Below, one piece after another: positions 36,801-44,646 of a stretch of 64,000 bases of DNA. The notes under the pieces were generated by a model. The model was not told the origin of the DNA and searched no databases. It saw only the letters and a program-made list of their open reading frames with translations. This stretch comes from Sphingobacterium sp. JB170 (GTDB lineage Bacteria > Bacteroidota > Bacteroidia > Sphingobacteriales > Sphingobacteriaceae), in contig NZ_FUKU01000041.1 of NCBI RefSeq assembly GCF_900163865.1, positions 1 through 64,000 on the forward strand, read 5' to 3'. Position numbers and translations under genes: made by a program. Every line of letters begins with the position of its first letter. Positions within the stretch are counted from its first letter, which is position 1.

Positions 36801-37484
36801 GACGAGTACAGTATTGTGTTCGGTCTCCGATCCTTTAAATTTCGTGTCTATAAAAAGAAGTAACTTAGTACTATCCGTACTTGAAATATAACCGTTAACC
36901 AATGTAAAATTATCACCGGCTACATTATTCTGCATTTTCTTCAGTCCCAGAATCGATAGCTCCAGCGGATCGCTCAGTAGCATATCACGCATAATCATCC
37001 CCTCGGGAGATATGAGTCGGCGGTAATTACTTTCAATCTGTTTACGCACGCTATCACGCGCTAACTTTTGTTGAATAACGGAATAATCTGTCCTATCCAA
37101 TATAAGCGGTAAATTCTGGTAAACAAATTTCACTGCATCGGCCATCTGGCTCTCACCAATTGCGCCAACAACTTCTTTCACGCCCGTGGTATCGGTACGC
37201 ACCGAGTCGACAAACTGTCCGGCCATTGCGCTCATCACATCCACGTGCGCACGCTTATCTTTTTCGATAAGAACAGTTATCTTATCTGCAAAATTAATTT
37301 GACTTAATGCGCGTGCGAGTTCGTTGGACTGCTCGGATTTCGGGATAATTGCGGTAATATCTTCCTCAAAACGGATCTTCGAGGCAAAAAAGGCACAGAC
37401 AGCCAGAAACAAAAGAGCAATTACGATCGAAATAATTTTCTTGCGCTGCACCAATAGATAAATATGGTAGAAAAAAGACTCCAT
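33831..37484 (-). CDS. MMPL/RND-type transporter fused to acyltransferase and a methyltransferase-like tail
   Basis: This 1217 aa protein starts at ATG 37484 (an in-frame GTG lies one codon earlier). Residues about 10-830 form an MMPL exporter with two sets of membrane helices around two periplasmic loops. Residues about 870-1060 are a PlsC-like acyltransferase with NHSSFLD (His898, Asp903 in original-frame numbering) and FPEGTRS. The last roughly 150 residues fall where related flexirubin proteins carry a SAM methyltransferase, but no glycine-rich SAM motif is visible. The ATG overlaps the stop of the preceding gene by one base. It likely acylates and/or exports pigment or lipid across the inner membrane. 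Confidence 0.88.
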   Translation of the reverse strand: MESFFYHIYLLVQRKKIISIVIALLFLAVCAFFASKIRFEEDITAIIPKSEQSNELARALSQINFADKITVLIEKDKRAHVDVMSAMAGQFVDSVRTDTTGVKEVVGAIGESQMADAVKFVYQNLPLILDRTDYSVIQQKLARDSVRKQIESNYRRLISPEGMIMRDMLLSDPLELSILGLKKMQNNVAGDNFTLVNGYISSTDSTKLLLFIDTKFKGSETEHNTVLVDRLNGLKRRLNEQYQGRAAVSYYGAPFVAVANAKQIKKDISTTVVISMSVLMVLLVMFYRRIYIPLLVFIPSVFAAIFALACLYLYKPVISAISLSVAAVLIGITIDFALHLLTHYKKSADPKAVFQELTRPVLMSGACNALAFLCLLFVHSSALVDLGIFASICIFSSAVFSLLIIPHLYHPKEQLKHSSVIDKIASFPFERSKVLIVFCLLLIVVSVFSSGRVSFNNNIADLNFVPSNLKTVESKLDSFTFGATKSLYLVTTGDNFEHASRSADSLLRTVEREHQKGHITAYQGFHFLPLSKLAQEQKIRAWDEFWTTERKQTLEGALRQEEDRFGFAPGAHQSFLELLDSKFKPLDFTHYRSFSLPGFTDYITNRDGFYTISTLIKLPYANKDAFIEKVSHDHNVLVIDRQHLNETFLGQLRDDFNRLVGYSFIAVLLILWVFFNKIELVLLSAIPIGLTGLVTAGLMGLFGLEFNIFSAIVCTLVFGHGVDFSIFMTAALQQQYSTGKDELQTYRTSILLAVLTTVLAIGALIFAKHPALLSIASVSLIGVFAAVIITFVFYPMLFRFFISGRAKKGRSPFTIAQLICSIIFFAYYGIGSFLISVFGVTILSLLPMAKQAKEKLFRGLIIWFMNSVLCLYPRVRRKTVNSHEETFQSPSIIIANHSSFLDTLSLATLVPKSVFLVNDWVWNSPVFGPAVRLLGAYPVSRGLDVGLQELRSKVTEGYSLIIFPEGTRSLDNEVHRFHKGAFFLAEQLDLEILPVYLLGNGDVLPKGDSLIYQGALTRIVGQRIKPLDASFGQGYRERGKRILHFFRAQYASYRAQEHGAEYFQKKLLLAYRYKHSSIQKQVKESLVRFQSLYHQVDRLLISQLAVTHFSDTVGELDYLLSLKNGRRKIYGVIARPQGKAIAQSIYWGVHRKVRFIESTESCPTKVAVVHPHLTGSDLPLAQLRTFLEIFTFRREVKLIEEGWTEDRVSTSVFHYIK

Positions 37485-38668
37485 CACCTGGTGGAAACCG
37501 TCCGCTGTCTATAGAATTTAAAAAATATATAGCTCGACAAACCAAAAAATAACGCAGCTCCGCTGGCAAGAATTACACTTCCCACAAGATATTGCCATAG
37601 GTGCGATTTTATCGTCTCCAGTGAAACCATATCTATTTGATAACTCGCCGCAGACGGGTACACAGCGCCACCAACTAACAAGGAAGCGTAAATAATTACG
37701 GGGATAAACGGTGCAAAACTAATATTTGAAAAAGCAAAAGCGAGCACTTTATTTAGGCGAAAGAAGACCGACAAGGTAATCGTCAATGCGGTCTGAAACC
37801 CCCAGACTGGCGCAATGCCCAGAAATACCCCCAGACCAATGGAAAGCGCTTTCTTTTCTGGCGAATCTTCGGTTCCTAAAATATTCTCACGAACGAATTC
37901 TGTAAAAGTTTTTTTTTTGAAGCTTCGGATAAAGTTCCGTGGAAGGATATATACAAATGTGAGCAGCACCAGCACACAATTTAGGATGCTGATACGTGTG
38001 AAATCTCGAAAAGGCCGAAAATGACTCACACGCTCCTTGGAATCGTAAAGTACATCGATCGGAACGTTCTCGACGGCAATACCGTTCCAGGCTGTACGGA
38101 CGATAACTTCGATTTCAAACTCAAATTTCTTGGTATAGAATTTCCGTGGCAGTACTTCAAGAGGATATGCGCGGAACCCAGACTGGGTATCGGTTAATTT
38201 TATGCCGGTCTCAAACCAAAACCAGAAGTTAGAAAATCGGTTACCAAAGCTACTTTTACCCGGAACCGATGCGTGATTCATATTGCGGCTACCAATCAAT
38301 AGTAACGGCTCCGTAGTCGTCTCGAGACGCGCCAGGAACACGGGGATATCGGAAGGATAATGCTGACCATCCGAATCAATGGTGAAGGCATACTTGAAAC
38401 CTTGGGCACGCGCAAATTGAAATCCTTGGCGCAAAGCGAACCCTTTGCCCCGATTCGCCGAATAGCTGATGACTTGAATTTGTGGATAGCCCTTAAGAAT
38501 ATGCTTGGTGTTATCTGTCGAACCGTCGTCGACAACAAGCACAGCATTGCTATACCGTAATACGGCATCCAGCACACGTGCTAAGGTTTTATCGTTATTA
38601 TACGTCGGTATAATAACGATAAAACATTGTGGTGTTGATTTTCGTACTATAGATTCGTGCTCATTCAT
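37484..38668 (-). CDS. Glycosyltransferase family 2 protein with C-terminal DUF2062
   Basis: This 394 aa protein has a GT-A domain (residues about 14-235) with FIVIIPTYNN, Asp47-Asp48 in VVDDGSTDNT and the metal-binding IDSDGQH, like dolichyl-phosphate mannosyltransferases. The second half is a DUF2062 membrane domain with about three helices (GLGVFLGIAPVWGFQTALTI onward). It lies between a small exported protein and the MMPL fusion in the pigment operon. Glycosyl transfer to a lipid or pigment is suggested by the fold. Known flexirubins are not described as glycosylated, as far as I recall, so the role is open. Confidence 0.88.
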   Translation of the reverse strand: MNEHESIVRKSTPQCFIVIIPTYNNDKTLARVLDAVLRYSNAVLVVDDGSTDNTKHILKGYPQIQVISYSANRGKGFALRQGFQFARAQGFKYAFTIDSDGQHYPSDIPVFLARLETTTEPLLLIGSRNMNHASVPGKSSFGNRFSNFWFWFETGIKLTDTQSGFRAYPLEVLPRKFYTKKFEFEIEVIVRTAWNGIAVENVPIDVLYDSKERVSHFRPFRDFTRISILNCVLVLLTFVYILPRNFIRSFKKKTFTEFVRENILGTEDSPEKKALSIGLGVFLGIAPVWGFQTALTITLSVFFRLNKVLAFAFSNISFAPFIPVIIYASLLVGGAVYPSAASYQIDMVSLETIKSHLWQYLVGSVILASGAALFFGLSSYIFFKFYRQRTVSTR

Positions 38669-38675
38669 CAGGAAC

Positions 38676-39161
38676 TTATTCTGCTAGTTTAGCCTGCTCG
38701 CCAGCCGTGAAATATTTTGATTGCGCGGCATACTGACTAATAATGGTTCTCACAACCGTAGGTTGTGTAGCAAAATTAGCCAAAATCATCCGCTTATCCT
38801 CCGCCATATGCCCGTTATATTTAAGAATTTTGGGTGCATGTTCCTGAATCGCTAATCGCACTAGACGTATCTCTACTTCTTCGGGCGCCGCTTCCACAGA
38901 CCGCTCTAAGAGCTGAATACCCTGCACTACCAAGGCTTTCTTTGCCGAACGATCTTTCAAAAGTCGCGCTTTTAAGATTTGTGAAGCTCCCTTATAAGCA
39001 AGTACGACGGGGTCATTCTGTGAATAAGCAGCAAGCTCGTTGTACAGTTTTTCAGTAATAGACTGAGAATCTTTCGCTAAGACAAAATACGCTCGAATCG
39101 TGGGCAACTCTACTGCCAACGACCCGAAAAACATATATAGAATAACCATCAGGCTCTTCAT
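38676..39161 (-). CDS. Small exported protein of the pigment operon
   Basis: This 161 aa protein has an N-terminal signal-like segment (LMVILYMFFGSLAV) and a mainly helical, Ala/Leu/Glu-rich body with a charged C-terminus (YFTAGEQAKLAE). I do not recognise a named family, but its position, with a 4-base overlap with the hotdog dehydratase gene and 7 bases before the glycosyltransferase, is consistent with a flexirubin-associated periplasmic protein. No catalytic motif is visible. Confidence 0.68.
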   Translation of the reverse strand: MKSLMVILYMFFGSLAVELPTIRAYFVLAKDSQSITEKLYNELAAYSQNDPVVLAYKGASQILKARLLKDRSAKKALVVQGIQLLERSVEAAPEEVEIRLVRLAIQEHAPKILKYNGHMAEDKRMILANFATQPTVVRTIISQYAAQSKYFTAGEQAKLAE

Positions 39162-39535
39162 GTCGTTATAATTTTATAAACATTCGTTAACTTTAAAGCA
39201 ACTGTCTGCTCGAAAGTTGTTACATTTTTAACACGTACGGTACCTGGTTGATCCAATTGTACAGACAGCGTAAGATCCAAAACAGGGTTCTCAAAGGGAT
39301 TAATTATAGCCATAAATTTCACATTCGAAGATTTAGCTAAAAATAGCTGCTGCCCGGTAAGCGTTTCACTGAGGTCCTTAATAATCTGTATCATACAAAC
39401 CCCTGGGGTAACCGGATTATTCGGAAAATGGCCGTGAAATATATCATGATGGGGGTTCAAACGTATCTGCACCTGGTAAGATTCGGCACTGAGTGCCCTA
39501 ATATTCTCCACGGTATAAAAATCCTTTAAAAACAT
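39158..39535 (-). CDS. FabZ-like hotdog protein with Glu-to-Gln change
   Basis: This 125 aa single-hotdog protein resembles 3-hydroxyacyl-ACP dehydratases. The FabZ catalytic His is kept in HGHFPNNPVTPGV. At the position of the catalytic Glu (PGVLxxEAMAQ in FabZ) it has Gln (PGVCMIQIIKD). It may dehydrate the growing polyene, act as a partner subunit or bind acyl-ACP. It overlaps the next gene by 4 bases. Confidence 0.82.
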   Translation of the reverse strand: MFLKDFYTVENIRALSAESYQVQIRLNPHHDIFHGHFPNNPVTPGVCMIQIIKDLSETLTGQQLFLAKSSNVKFMAIINPFENPVLDLTLSVQLDQPGTVRVKNVTTFEQTVALKLTNVYKIITT

Positions 39536-39541
39536 AATTTT

Positions 39542-40165
39542 TTATTTCGACTGATCGTACCGTTCAAAAATCAAGTTCACCTTCAAAGGATATTTTTTGT
39601 GTTGCACTTCGATCTGCTCCGGAATAGCATCCTTCGGCGAATTAAAATCTACGACAAGTTGTTCTCTGCCCCCCCTGACCGTTACGATATTATCAACCAC
39701 ATTCCGCTTTAACTTGTAATAACTATCGCCAGCAATATATACAGGGTAATGCTGCTTATCTTTAAAAATCAGCGCTGCGTTCGCAAATCGACGTTCGGTG
39801 ATAATGCGAAAGATATCCGCTAGTGTTTCTTGCATTGATTTTTTTGCCAGCTCAGGGGCGATAAAATGTGACTTATGTCCGTCGGAGAAAATACTTATAT
39901 CAAACAATGTTTGACCGAAATCGTTAACAAACGCAACACGATGCTCTTGTGGGCTCACAGTTTTTAAAAACACGGAACCGTTAATTGGTTTTGAAAATGC
40001 CTCCACCTTTGCGCGATAAATTAAGGCCGTACTGGTATCTAAGAAAAAAGTATTCACTTCTTTTGCATTTTCAGGCCGTACGCCAACGGCATCGAGGTAC
40101 TGATAACTTCGACAAGAAGATAGAAGAAAAACTACAAAAGCACTAAAGGTTAAAAATCGTATCAT
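39542..40165 (-). CDS. Outer-membrane lipoprotein (LolB-like position) of the pigment operon
   Basis: The first ATG is at 40165 (an in-frame TTG precedes it), giving 207 aa. The lipobox LLSSC puts Cys18 as the lipidated residue. The rest is beta-rich (SVFLKTVSPQEHRVAFVNDFGQTLFDISIF) and could form an open barrel like LolA/LolB. It overlaps the upstream LolA-like gene by 23 bases, which fits a carrier-receptor pair delivering pigment or lipoprotein to the outer membrane. The LolB-like role is inferred from context, not from a clear signature. Confidence 0.7.
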   Translation of the reverse strand: MIRFLTFSAFVVFLLSSCRSYQYLDAVGVRPENAKEVNTFFLDTSTALIYRAKVEAFSKPINGSVFLKTVSPQEHRVAFVNDFGQTLFDISIFSDGHKSHFIAPELAKKSMQETLADIFRIITERRFANAALIFKDKQHYPVYIAGDSYYKLKRNVVDNIVTVRGGREQLVVDFNSPKDAIPEQIEVQHKKYPLKVNLIFERYDQSK

Positions 40166-40769
40166 CAATATGTTTATTTATCTTTTTGTTGGATAACACA
40201 AAACGCGTATAATCCTTTGATGGTTCTGTTAAAACAACTTCCTGAATATGCTTGTCCGTACTCGAAAATATAACATCAATGGTTGTAAAGTATTTTTTTG
40301 CTTGGGTGACTTTCGGCGTAAGACGAACCATATTCACGCCATCCTTAATAAAATAACCGACCTGAAATTCCCTTTGGTCATACTTACCTCCGCGGATGCT
40401 CGAGGAAACTAACTTACTGATCTTTTCAAACTGTGCGGAACCGCCCACGTCGATCGATCGTTTGTTCCCTTCATCGTTAATTTGGATCTTACCATCCTTG
40501 AAAACCATATCATACACAAAGGGCGTAAGATATGACCATCGCAATAAATTTGTACCTTTTAAGTACAATTTGCCCTTGGAAACGATCGCAGTTTTCATAA
40601 AACTCATGTGTTTATACTGCACAAAATCCGCCTCAAGTGTCTGCACGCGCTCCAACTGGCTTAAGGATTGCTCAAACACCTGCACCTGCGCAGCATCCAT
40701 GGGCTTTAGTTGACTCCAACCACCAAACGGGATGATCAACAGCACAACACTAATAATATTAATCTTCAT
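40143..40769 (-). CDS. LolA-like periplasmic carrier protein
   Basis: This 208 aa secreted protein has a signal peptide (IISVVLLIIPFGGWSQ). It also has the LolA pattern of an N-terminal LEADFVQYKHM, a GKLYLKG...LLRWSYLTP strand pair and a C-terminal FVLSNKKIN strand. LolA proteins shuttle lipidated cargo through the periplasm. A second, operon-embedded copy beside a lipoprotein gene suggests dedicated transport of the flexirubin pigment (inference). It overlaps the deacetylase gene by 11 bases. Confidence 0.85.
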   Translation of the reverse strand: MKINIISVVLLIIPFGGWSQLKPMDAAQVQVFEQSLSQLERVQTLEADFVQYKHMSFMKTAIVSKGKLYLKGTNLLRWSYLTPFVYDMVFKDGKIQINDEGNKRSIDVGGSAQFEKISKLVSSSIRGGKYDQREFQVGYFIKDGVNMVRLTPKVTQAKKYFTTIDVIFSSTDKHIQEVVLTEPSKDYTRFVLSNKKINKHIDDTIFNL

Positions 40770-41532
40770 ACGCTTTCAAATTTAACAATTTATCTATTGT
40801 TACACATGTATATCCCCTTTCTTTCAAAGTAGGCAACAACCGTTTTACAACCTCAACAGTATGCACTGAAGTATCATGAAAAAGCACAATATCACCAGCT
40901 CGAAGCTTTTTGACCACTCTTTTATAGATTTTTGCGTCCTGCGTAATAACGGTATCCAAGGAACGGTTGCTCCAACCGATCACATGGTGCTTTGTAGCTT
41001 TGACTGCGCGGGCGATCGAAGGATTAGTCACCCCATAGGGGGGCCTGAAAAGACACGGCCGTTGGCCAATCACTTCCAAGAGCGCACGATCACAATCCCG
41101 TAGTTCCTGCTCAACCTGCCTAGCATTCATAAAGCCGAAGTGTGGAAGGTGCGAAAAAGTATGATTGCCAATCGTATGTCCTTGGCGTATAATTTCTTTA
41201 CTCAGTTGGGGATATTTGTGCACCTGTTTACCGATACAAAAAAAGGTCGCGCGGGCATTAAATTTCTCTAAAAGCAATAGTATTTCAGGCGTATAACTCG
41301 AGGGACCATCATCGAAGGATAAAGCAATTAGTTTATTTTGCGATTCCTTCCCCTTAAAATAGGTATCGGTGAAATACCCTAAGCGGATATCAAAGGAGCC
41401 GATCGTGATAATCGTCAAAGTAATCAGTACGCTTAGTAACAACCAACCATACGACTCCCCAGCAAAGACGGCTAGTAAAGCAAGCCCGTTTGCCGCAATG
41501 TAAACCGGCAACAGTGTGACGTGTTTTAACAT
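40759..41532 (-). CDS. Membrane-anchored polysaccharide deacetylase-family protein (NodB homology)
   Basis: This 257 aa protein has two N-terminal hydrophobic segments (about residues 5-25 and 30-47) and a complete NodB domain. Metal/catalytic motifs are ALSFDDGPS (Asp74-Asp75), GNHTFSH (His124, His128), FRPPYG and DIVLFHD. All key residues are present, so it should be an active metal-dependent deacetylase. Its placement inside the pigment operon is unexpected for sugar chemistry; it may remove an N- or O-acyl group from an intermediate or act on the envelope. Confidence 0.87.
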   Translation of the reverse strand: MLKHVTLLPVYIAANGLALLAVFAGESYGWLLLSVLITLTIITIGSFDIRLGYFTDTYFKGKESQNKLIALSFDDGPSSYTPEILLLLEKFNARATFFCIGKQVHKYPQLSKEIIRQGHTIGNHTFSHLPHFGFMNARQVEQELRDCDRALLEVIGQRPCLFRPPYGVTNPSIARAVKATKHHVIGWSNRSLDTVITQDAKIYKRVVKKLRAGDIVLFHDTSVHTVEVVKRLLPTLKERGYTCVTIDKLLNLKAYED

Positions 41533-42587
41533 ACACGAACGAGCGTTAAAGAATGGTCCTTCCCATTAAATTGATTGTACACCAATATATTCCTCAAACC
41601 TGTAGTAGCTCTATCGCTGTTCCAATAGAGCACTTCTGGAATTTCTTGTTCTTTTAATACACGTGCAGCCACAGCAAGTCCGAACGCCGATGCGGTGTCG
41701 TACTGGCCGGTTAAATGTTTGTAGTAAAGTACAGGAATATTGTCAAAAAGACGGCTGAATTCATCGTAATAACCGTCGTACTGGCAATCGCCATTTATAC
41801 CAACCACGAGCGCATCGATTAGTTGATGATCCCGGTCCTGCCGTGCCATAAAATCCGCAACCAAGACCGTAACCTCCTCTTTGTTTAGCTCATGTTGAAG
41901 CGTAAGATCAACCAGCTGCGCATAGCTCGTTTGCGTGCGCAGCGTGCTAAGTGTGAAAAATGTTGCCCCTTCCGCGTAGTTCACGCCTATAGATTCGCTA
42001 TTCTTCACACGCTCGTTCCGGTCATTTTGCTTAATTTGACCGGCTAACTGTAACAAGCGGTAAGTATGGGGGCTGATCTCATCTACCCCGCCTACCAGTA
42101 CCGTGCTGGCCTGGTCATCCTGCAATTGCATAAGCGCATCAAGTAGCGCAGACTCAAAAGATACCGACCGATGTACGTACGTAAAATTGTAACCATTGCA
42201 CCCTAAGCGAAGCGCAATCTGTGCCGCAACAGTATTGTGCGTAGATTGAATAAAAGCCGTGGGTGTCAAAAATTCTTCCTGATTATCCAGTACGCCATGT
42301 AAAAATTTCTCTGAATCGATCAAACACCCTAAACCCGTGCCCGTGATAATGGCCTCGGGAATACTGATGGACGCCTCATCAAGTGCCTGCTGGGATGCGT
42401 AAATCCCCATCTTTACGCCGCTAGACATACGCCGAAGCATCCCTGGGGCGATAAGCCCTTTATACGAGGGCGCATTAACCGGGGTTACAGCCCGGGAGAG
42501 TTCCTTGGCTTCCCTAAAAAGGTCATGATGCCATTGCCCTTGACTGCTCAGGGCCCCTATTCCATTAATGTAAACCTTCTCGCTCAT
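41526..42587 (-). CDS. Ketosynthase-like chain-length-factor homologue without catalytic residues
   Basis: This 353 aa protein has the ketosynthase fold (VYINGIGALSSQG; TGTGLGCLIDSE). The nucleophile loop reads YNFTYVHRSVSFESAL with no Cys. The first active-site His region reads VVGINGDCQYDG, and the second has LTGQYDTAS where KS enzymes have TGH. It directly follows the intact 399 aa ketosynthase with a 4-base overlap. The pair looks like a KS/chain-length-factor heterodimer, as in aryl polyene and type II polyketide systems. Confidence 0.85.
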   Translation of the reverse strand: MSEKVYINGIGALSSQGQWHHDLFREAKELSRAVTPVNAPSYKGLIAPGMLRRMSSGVKMGIYASQQALDEASISIPEAIITGTGLGCLIDSEKFLHGVLDNQEEFLTPTAFIQSTHNTVAAQIALRLGCNGYNFTYVHRSVSFESALLDALMQLQDDQASTVLVGGVDEISPHTYRLLQLAGQIKQNDRNERVKNSESIGVNYAEGATFFTLSTLRTQTSYAQLVDLTLQHELNKEEVTVLVADFMARQDRDHQLIDALVVGINGDCQYDGYYDEFSRLFDNIPVLYYKHLTGQYDTASAFGLAVAARVLKEQEIPEVLYWNSDRATTGLRNILVYNQFNGKDHSLTLVRVC

Positions 42588-43783
42588 TGTTCAGTAAAAA
42601 TTAATGTAGAACAATTACCGCCAAACCCGAATGAATTCGATAATACACAGGCGATAGATCGCTGCAAAACTGTCGATTGCGGAACAAAGGAGAACTCTTG
42701 CATAGGATGTTGAAAATTGAGGTTCGCAAAAACTTTATCGTGACGTATAGCCAATATACTGTAAACGGCCTCTATCGCTGCAGCGGCAGCAAGGGTATGT
42801 CCGGTAAACCCCTTTGTAGAGCTAAATAGAGGAACATCTTCGCCAAAAGTGCGTAATAACGCGTGGCCTTCGGAAAGATCATTATTTACCGTTCCCGTTC
42901 CGTGTACATTAATATAATCGACGAATGATGCTTCAACACCTGCACTTTTAAGCGCCTTGCCAATTGCCAGATAGGCACCTTGGCCATCTGCAGAAGAGGC
43001 CGTCTGGTGGAATGCGTCATTTGCGTTTCCATAACCCGCCAAATACGCTAGGACTTCCTTTTGCTCCGCATTGACGGACTCCTCGGACTCCAATATCAGG
43101 TAAGCAGCGGCTTCTCCAAGATTCAATCCTTTACGCTCGTTATCAAATGGTCTGCACCGCTCATCCGAAAGGATCATCAACGTATTAAAACCATTGATTG
43201 TAAATTTACTCAGTGCATCGGTCCCGCCGACAATAACTCGGTCCAGACGTCCCGAGGCTATCAGACGCGCACCCATCATTATCGCATTTGCGGCCGACGA
43301 ACAAGCGGTGCTAATTGTAGTCACCAAACCGTTGATGCCAAGATCATGTGCAATTTGCTGCGATGAGTCCCCCGCATCATGCGTGGTAATATAGGGTCGT
43401 AACGATGGATCGGTAAGGTAATCGTAAAAATAACGCTCGGTATAATCCATCCCTCCAACACTCGTTGCCGAAATTAACCCCGTTCGACTACCGCTAAGGT
43501 CTTTCAAACCAGCCGACCGAATAGCCTGCCTTGCTGCATATATGCCGAGCAGCGTCGTACGCGTATAGGGCTTACCTGGATCTAATGCTAACATACCCGT
43601 CAACTGCTCATTGGTATATTTAATCTCGCCTACAAAGATATCCGAATTCCACTTGGACGAAAAATTCTCCAAGCGTGAAACACCATGCCTACCATTTAAA
43701 AGTGCATACAGGTTTTCTTCGACAGTAAGACCTATCGCAGAAACAATTCCCATTCCCGTAACCGCAACTTTTGGCTTACTCAT
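42584..43783 (-). CDS. Beta-ketoacyl-ACP synthase (FabF-like), catalytic KS
   Basis: This 399 aa condensing enzyme elongates the aryl polyene on an acyl carrier protein. The catalytic triad is intact: Cys161 in ISTACSSAANA, His in VHGTGTVNND and His in FTGHTLAAAA. The N-terminus VAVTGMGIVSAIG is typical. It lies 4 bases after an ACP gene and overlaps a Cys-less homologue, so it is likely the active half of a heterodimer. Confidence 0.92.
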   Translation of the reverse strand: MSKPKVAVTGMGIVSAIGLTVEENLYALLNGRHGVSRLENFSSKWNSDIFVGEIKYTNEQLTGMLALDPGKPYTRTTLLGIYAARQAIRSAGLKDLSGSRTGLISATSVGGMDYTERYFYDYLTDPSLRPYITTHDAGDSSQQIAHDLGINGLVTTISTACSSAANAIMMGARLIASGRLDRVIVGGTDALSKFTINGFNTLMILSDERCRPFDNERKGLNLGEAAAYLILESEESVNAEQKEVLAYLAGYGNANDAFHQTASSADGQGAYLAIGKALKSAGVEASFVDYINVHGTGTVNNDLSEGHALLRTFGEDVPLFSSTKGFTGHTLAAAAAIEAVYSILAIRHDKVFANLNFQHPMQEFSFVPQSTVLQRSIACVLSNSFGFGGNCSTLIFTEQ

Positions 43784-43787
43784 TAGA

Positions 43788-44045
43788 TTATTTCGTACGA
43801 TTTTGCGAAATGTATGACGCCATCGTGGTAATCGATTCGAATATCGCTTTTCCGTTTTTAGGGTCCGACAGCTTGATGCCGTAGTCCTTATCCATCAACA
43901 CAATAAGTTCCAGCGCATCAATAGAATCTAGACCTAAACCTTCTCCAAATAGCGCATCATCGTCCTGAATATCTGTTGAGGCTACATCCTCTAAATTGAG
44001 AACCTCAATAATTTTACCTTTCAATTCTTCTTTTAATTCTGTCAT
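43788..44045 (-). CDS. Acyl carrier protein (pigment operon copy 2)
   Basis: This 85 aa acidic four-helix carrier has Ser41 in GLDSIDALEL as the phosphopantetheine attachment site. It lies between two ketosynthase-type genes with 4-base gaps on each side. It likely carries the growing polyene or alkyl chain. The pantetheinyl transferase is not encoded in this window. Confidence 0.93.
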   Translation of the reverse strand: MTELKEELKGKIIEVLNLEDVASTDIQDDDALFGEGLGLDSIDALELIVLMDKDYGIKLSDPKNGKAIFESITTMASYISQNRTK

Positions 44046-44049
44046 TTCT

Positions 44050-44646
44050 TTAAAATAATAATTCTATATTTCCTACAGAATGTACCTGTGTTCCCTCGCG
44101 ACCAACAAGATACAAAATGGCTCTATAATTATCTTGAAAATATTCAACCCAGCCGCAAAGTACCTTTTGTGCACGATTGGACTGCAAAAGGTACGACGTA
44201 TAGGTATAAACCAGTTCGGTAGGAAACTGCTGATCCACAAAAAAAACGTTTTCCGTCTTCAACCCATGACGAATGCTTATTTCTCCGGCGCAAATATTCG
44301 CCAAAGTATATACAAAAGTGGCTGGACTAGGGAAAAAATTATCCGGGTCCTGTATCGAACGTATATGCTTAAGGTCACTGTCCATACTGCCAGACTGATT
44401 GGCAAGTACAAGTGCAACATTACCGCTGGCGCTTCCTTTTAGGAGGTATTCAGCGGTTAAAAAAGCGAGTTTACTTAACCCATCCATTTTATAAAACTTC
44501 GGATAGTCAATCGCTAAACTACGAAACGACTTCTTAACAAATTCGGAAAATTCTAAATCAGGCTCATGCGTAACGAGCTGGCCATCGACTAGAACCTGCT
44601 GATGCTGTATTGCACAGGATTTTTCGATGTAGAACATCTCTAACAT
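44050..44646 (-). CDS. Truncated, Cys-less ketosynthase-like protein
   Basis: This 198 aa protein corresponds to only the N-terminal half of a ketosynthase fold. It shows the elements VALVLANQSGSM and FVYTLANICAGEISIRHG, as found before the nucleophile. At the nucleophile position the sequence is VFFVDQQFPTEL, without Cys, and both active-site His are absent because that half is missing. Overlaps of 7 bases with the upstream KS and a 4-base gap to the ACP gene show that it is a real operon member. It may be a structural partner of the 367 aa KS (inference). Confidence 0.8.
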   Translation of the reverse strand: MLEMFYIEKSCAIQHQQVLVDGQLVTHEPDLEFSEFVKKSFRSLAIDYPKFYKMDGLSKLAFLTAEYLLKGSASGNVALVLANQSGSMDSDLKHIRSIQDPDNFFPSPATFVYTLANICAGEISIRHGLKTENVFFVDQQFPTELVYTYTSYLLQSNRAQKVLCGWVEYFQDNYRAILYLVGREGTQVHSVGNIELLF

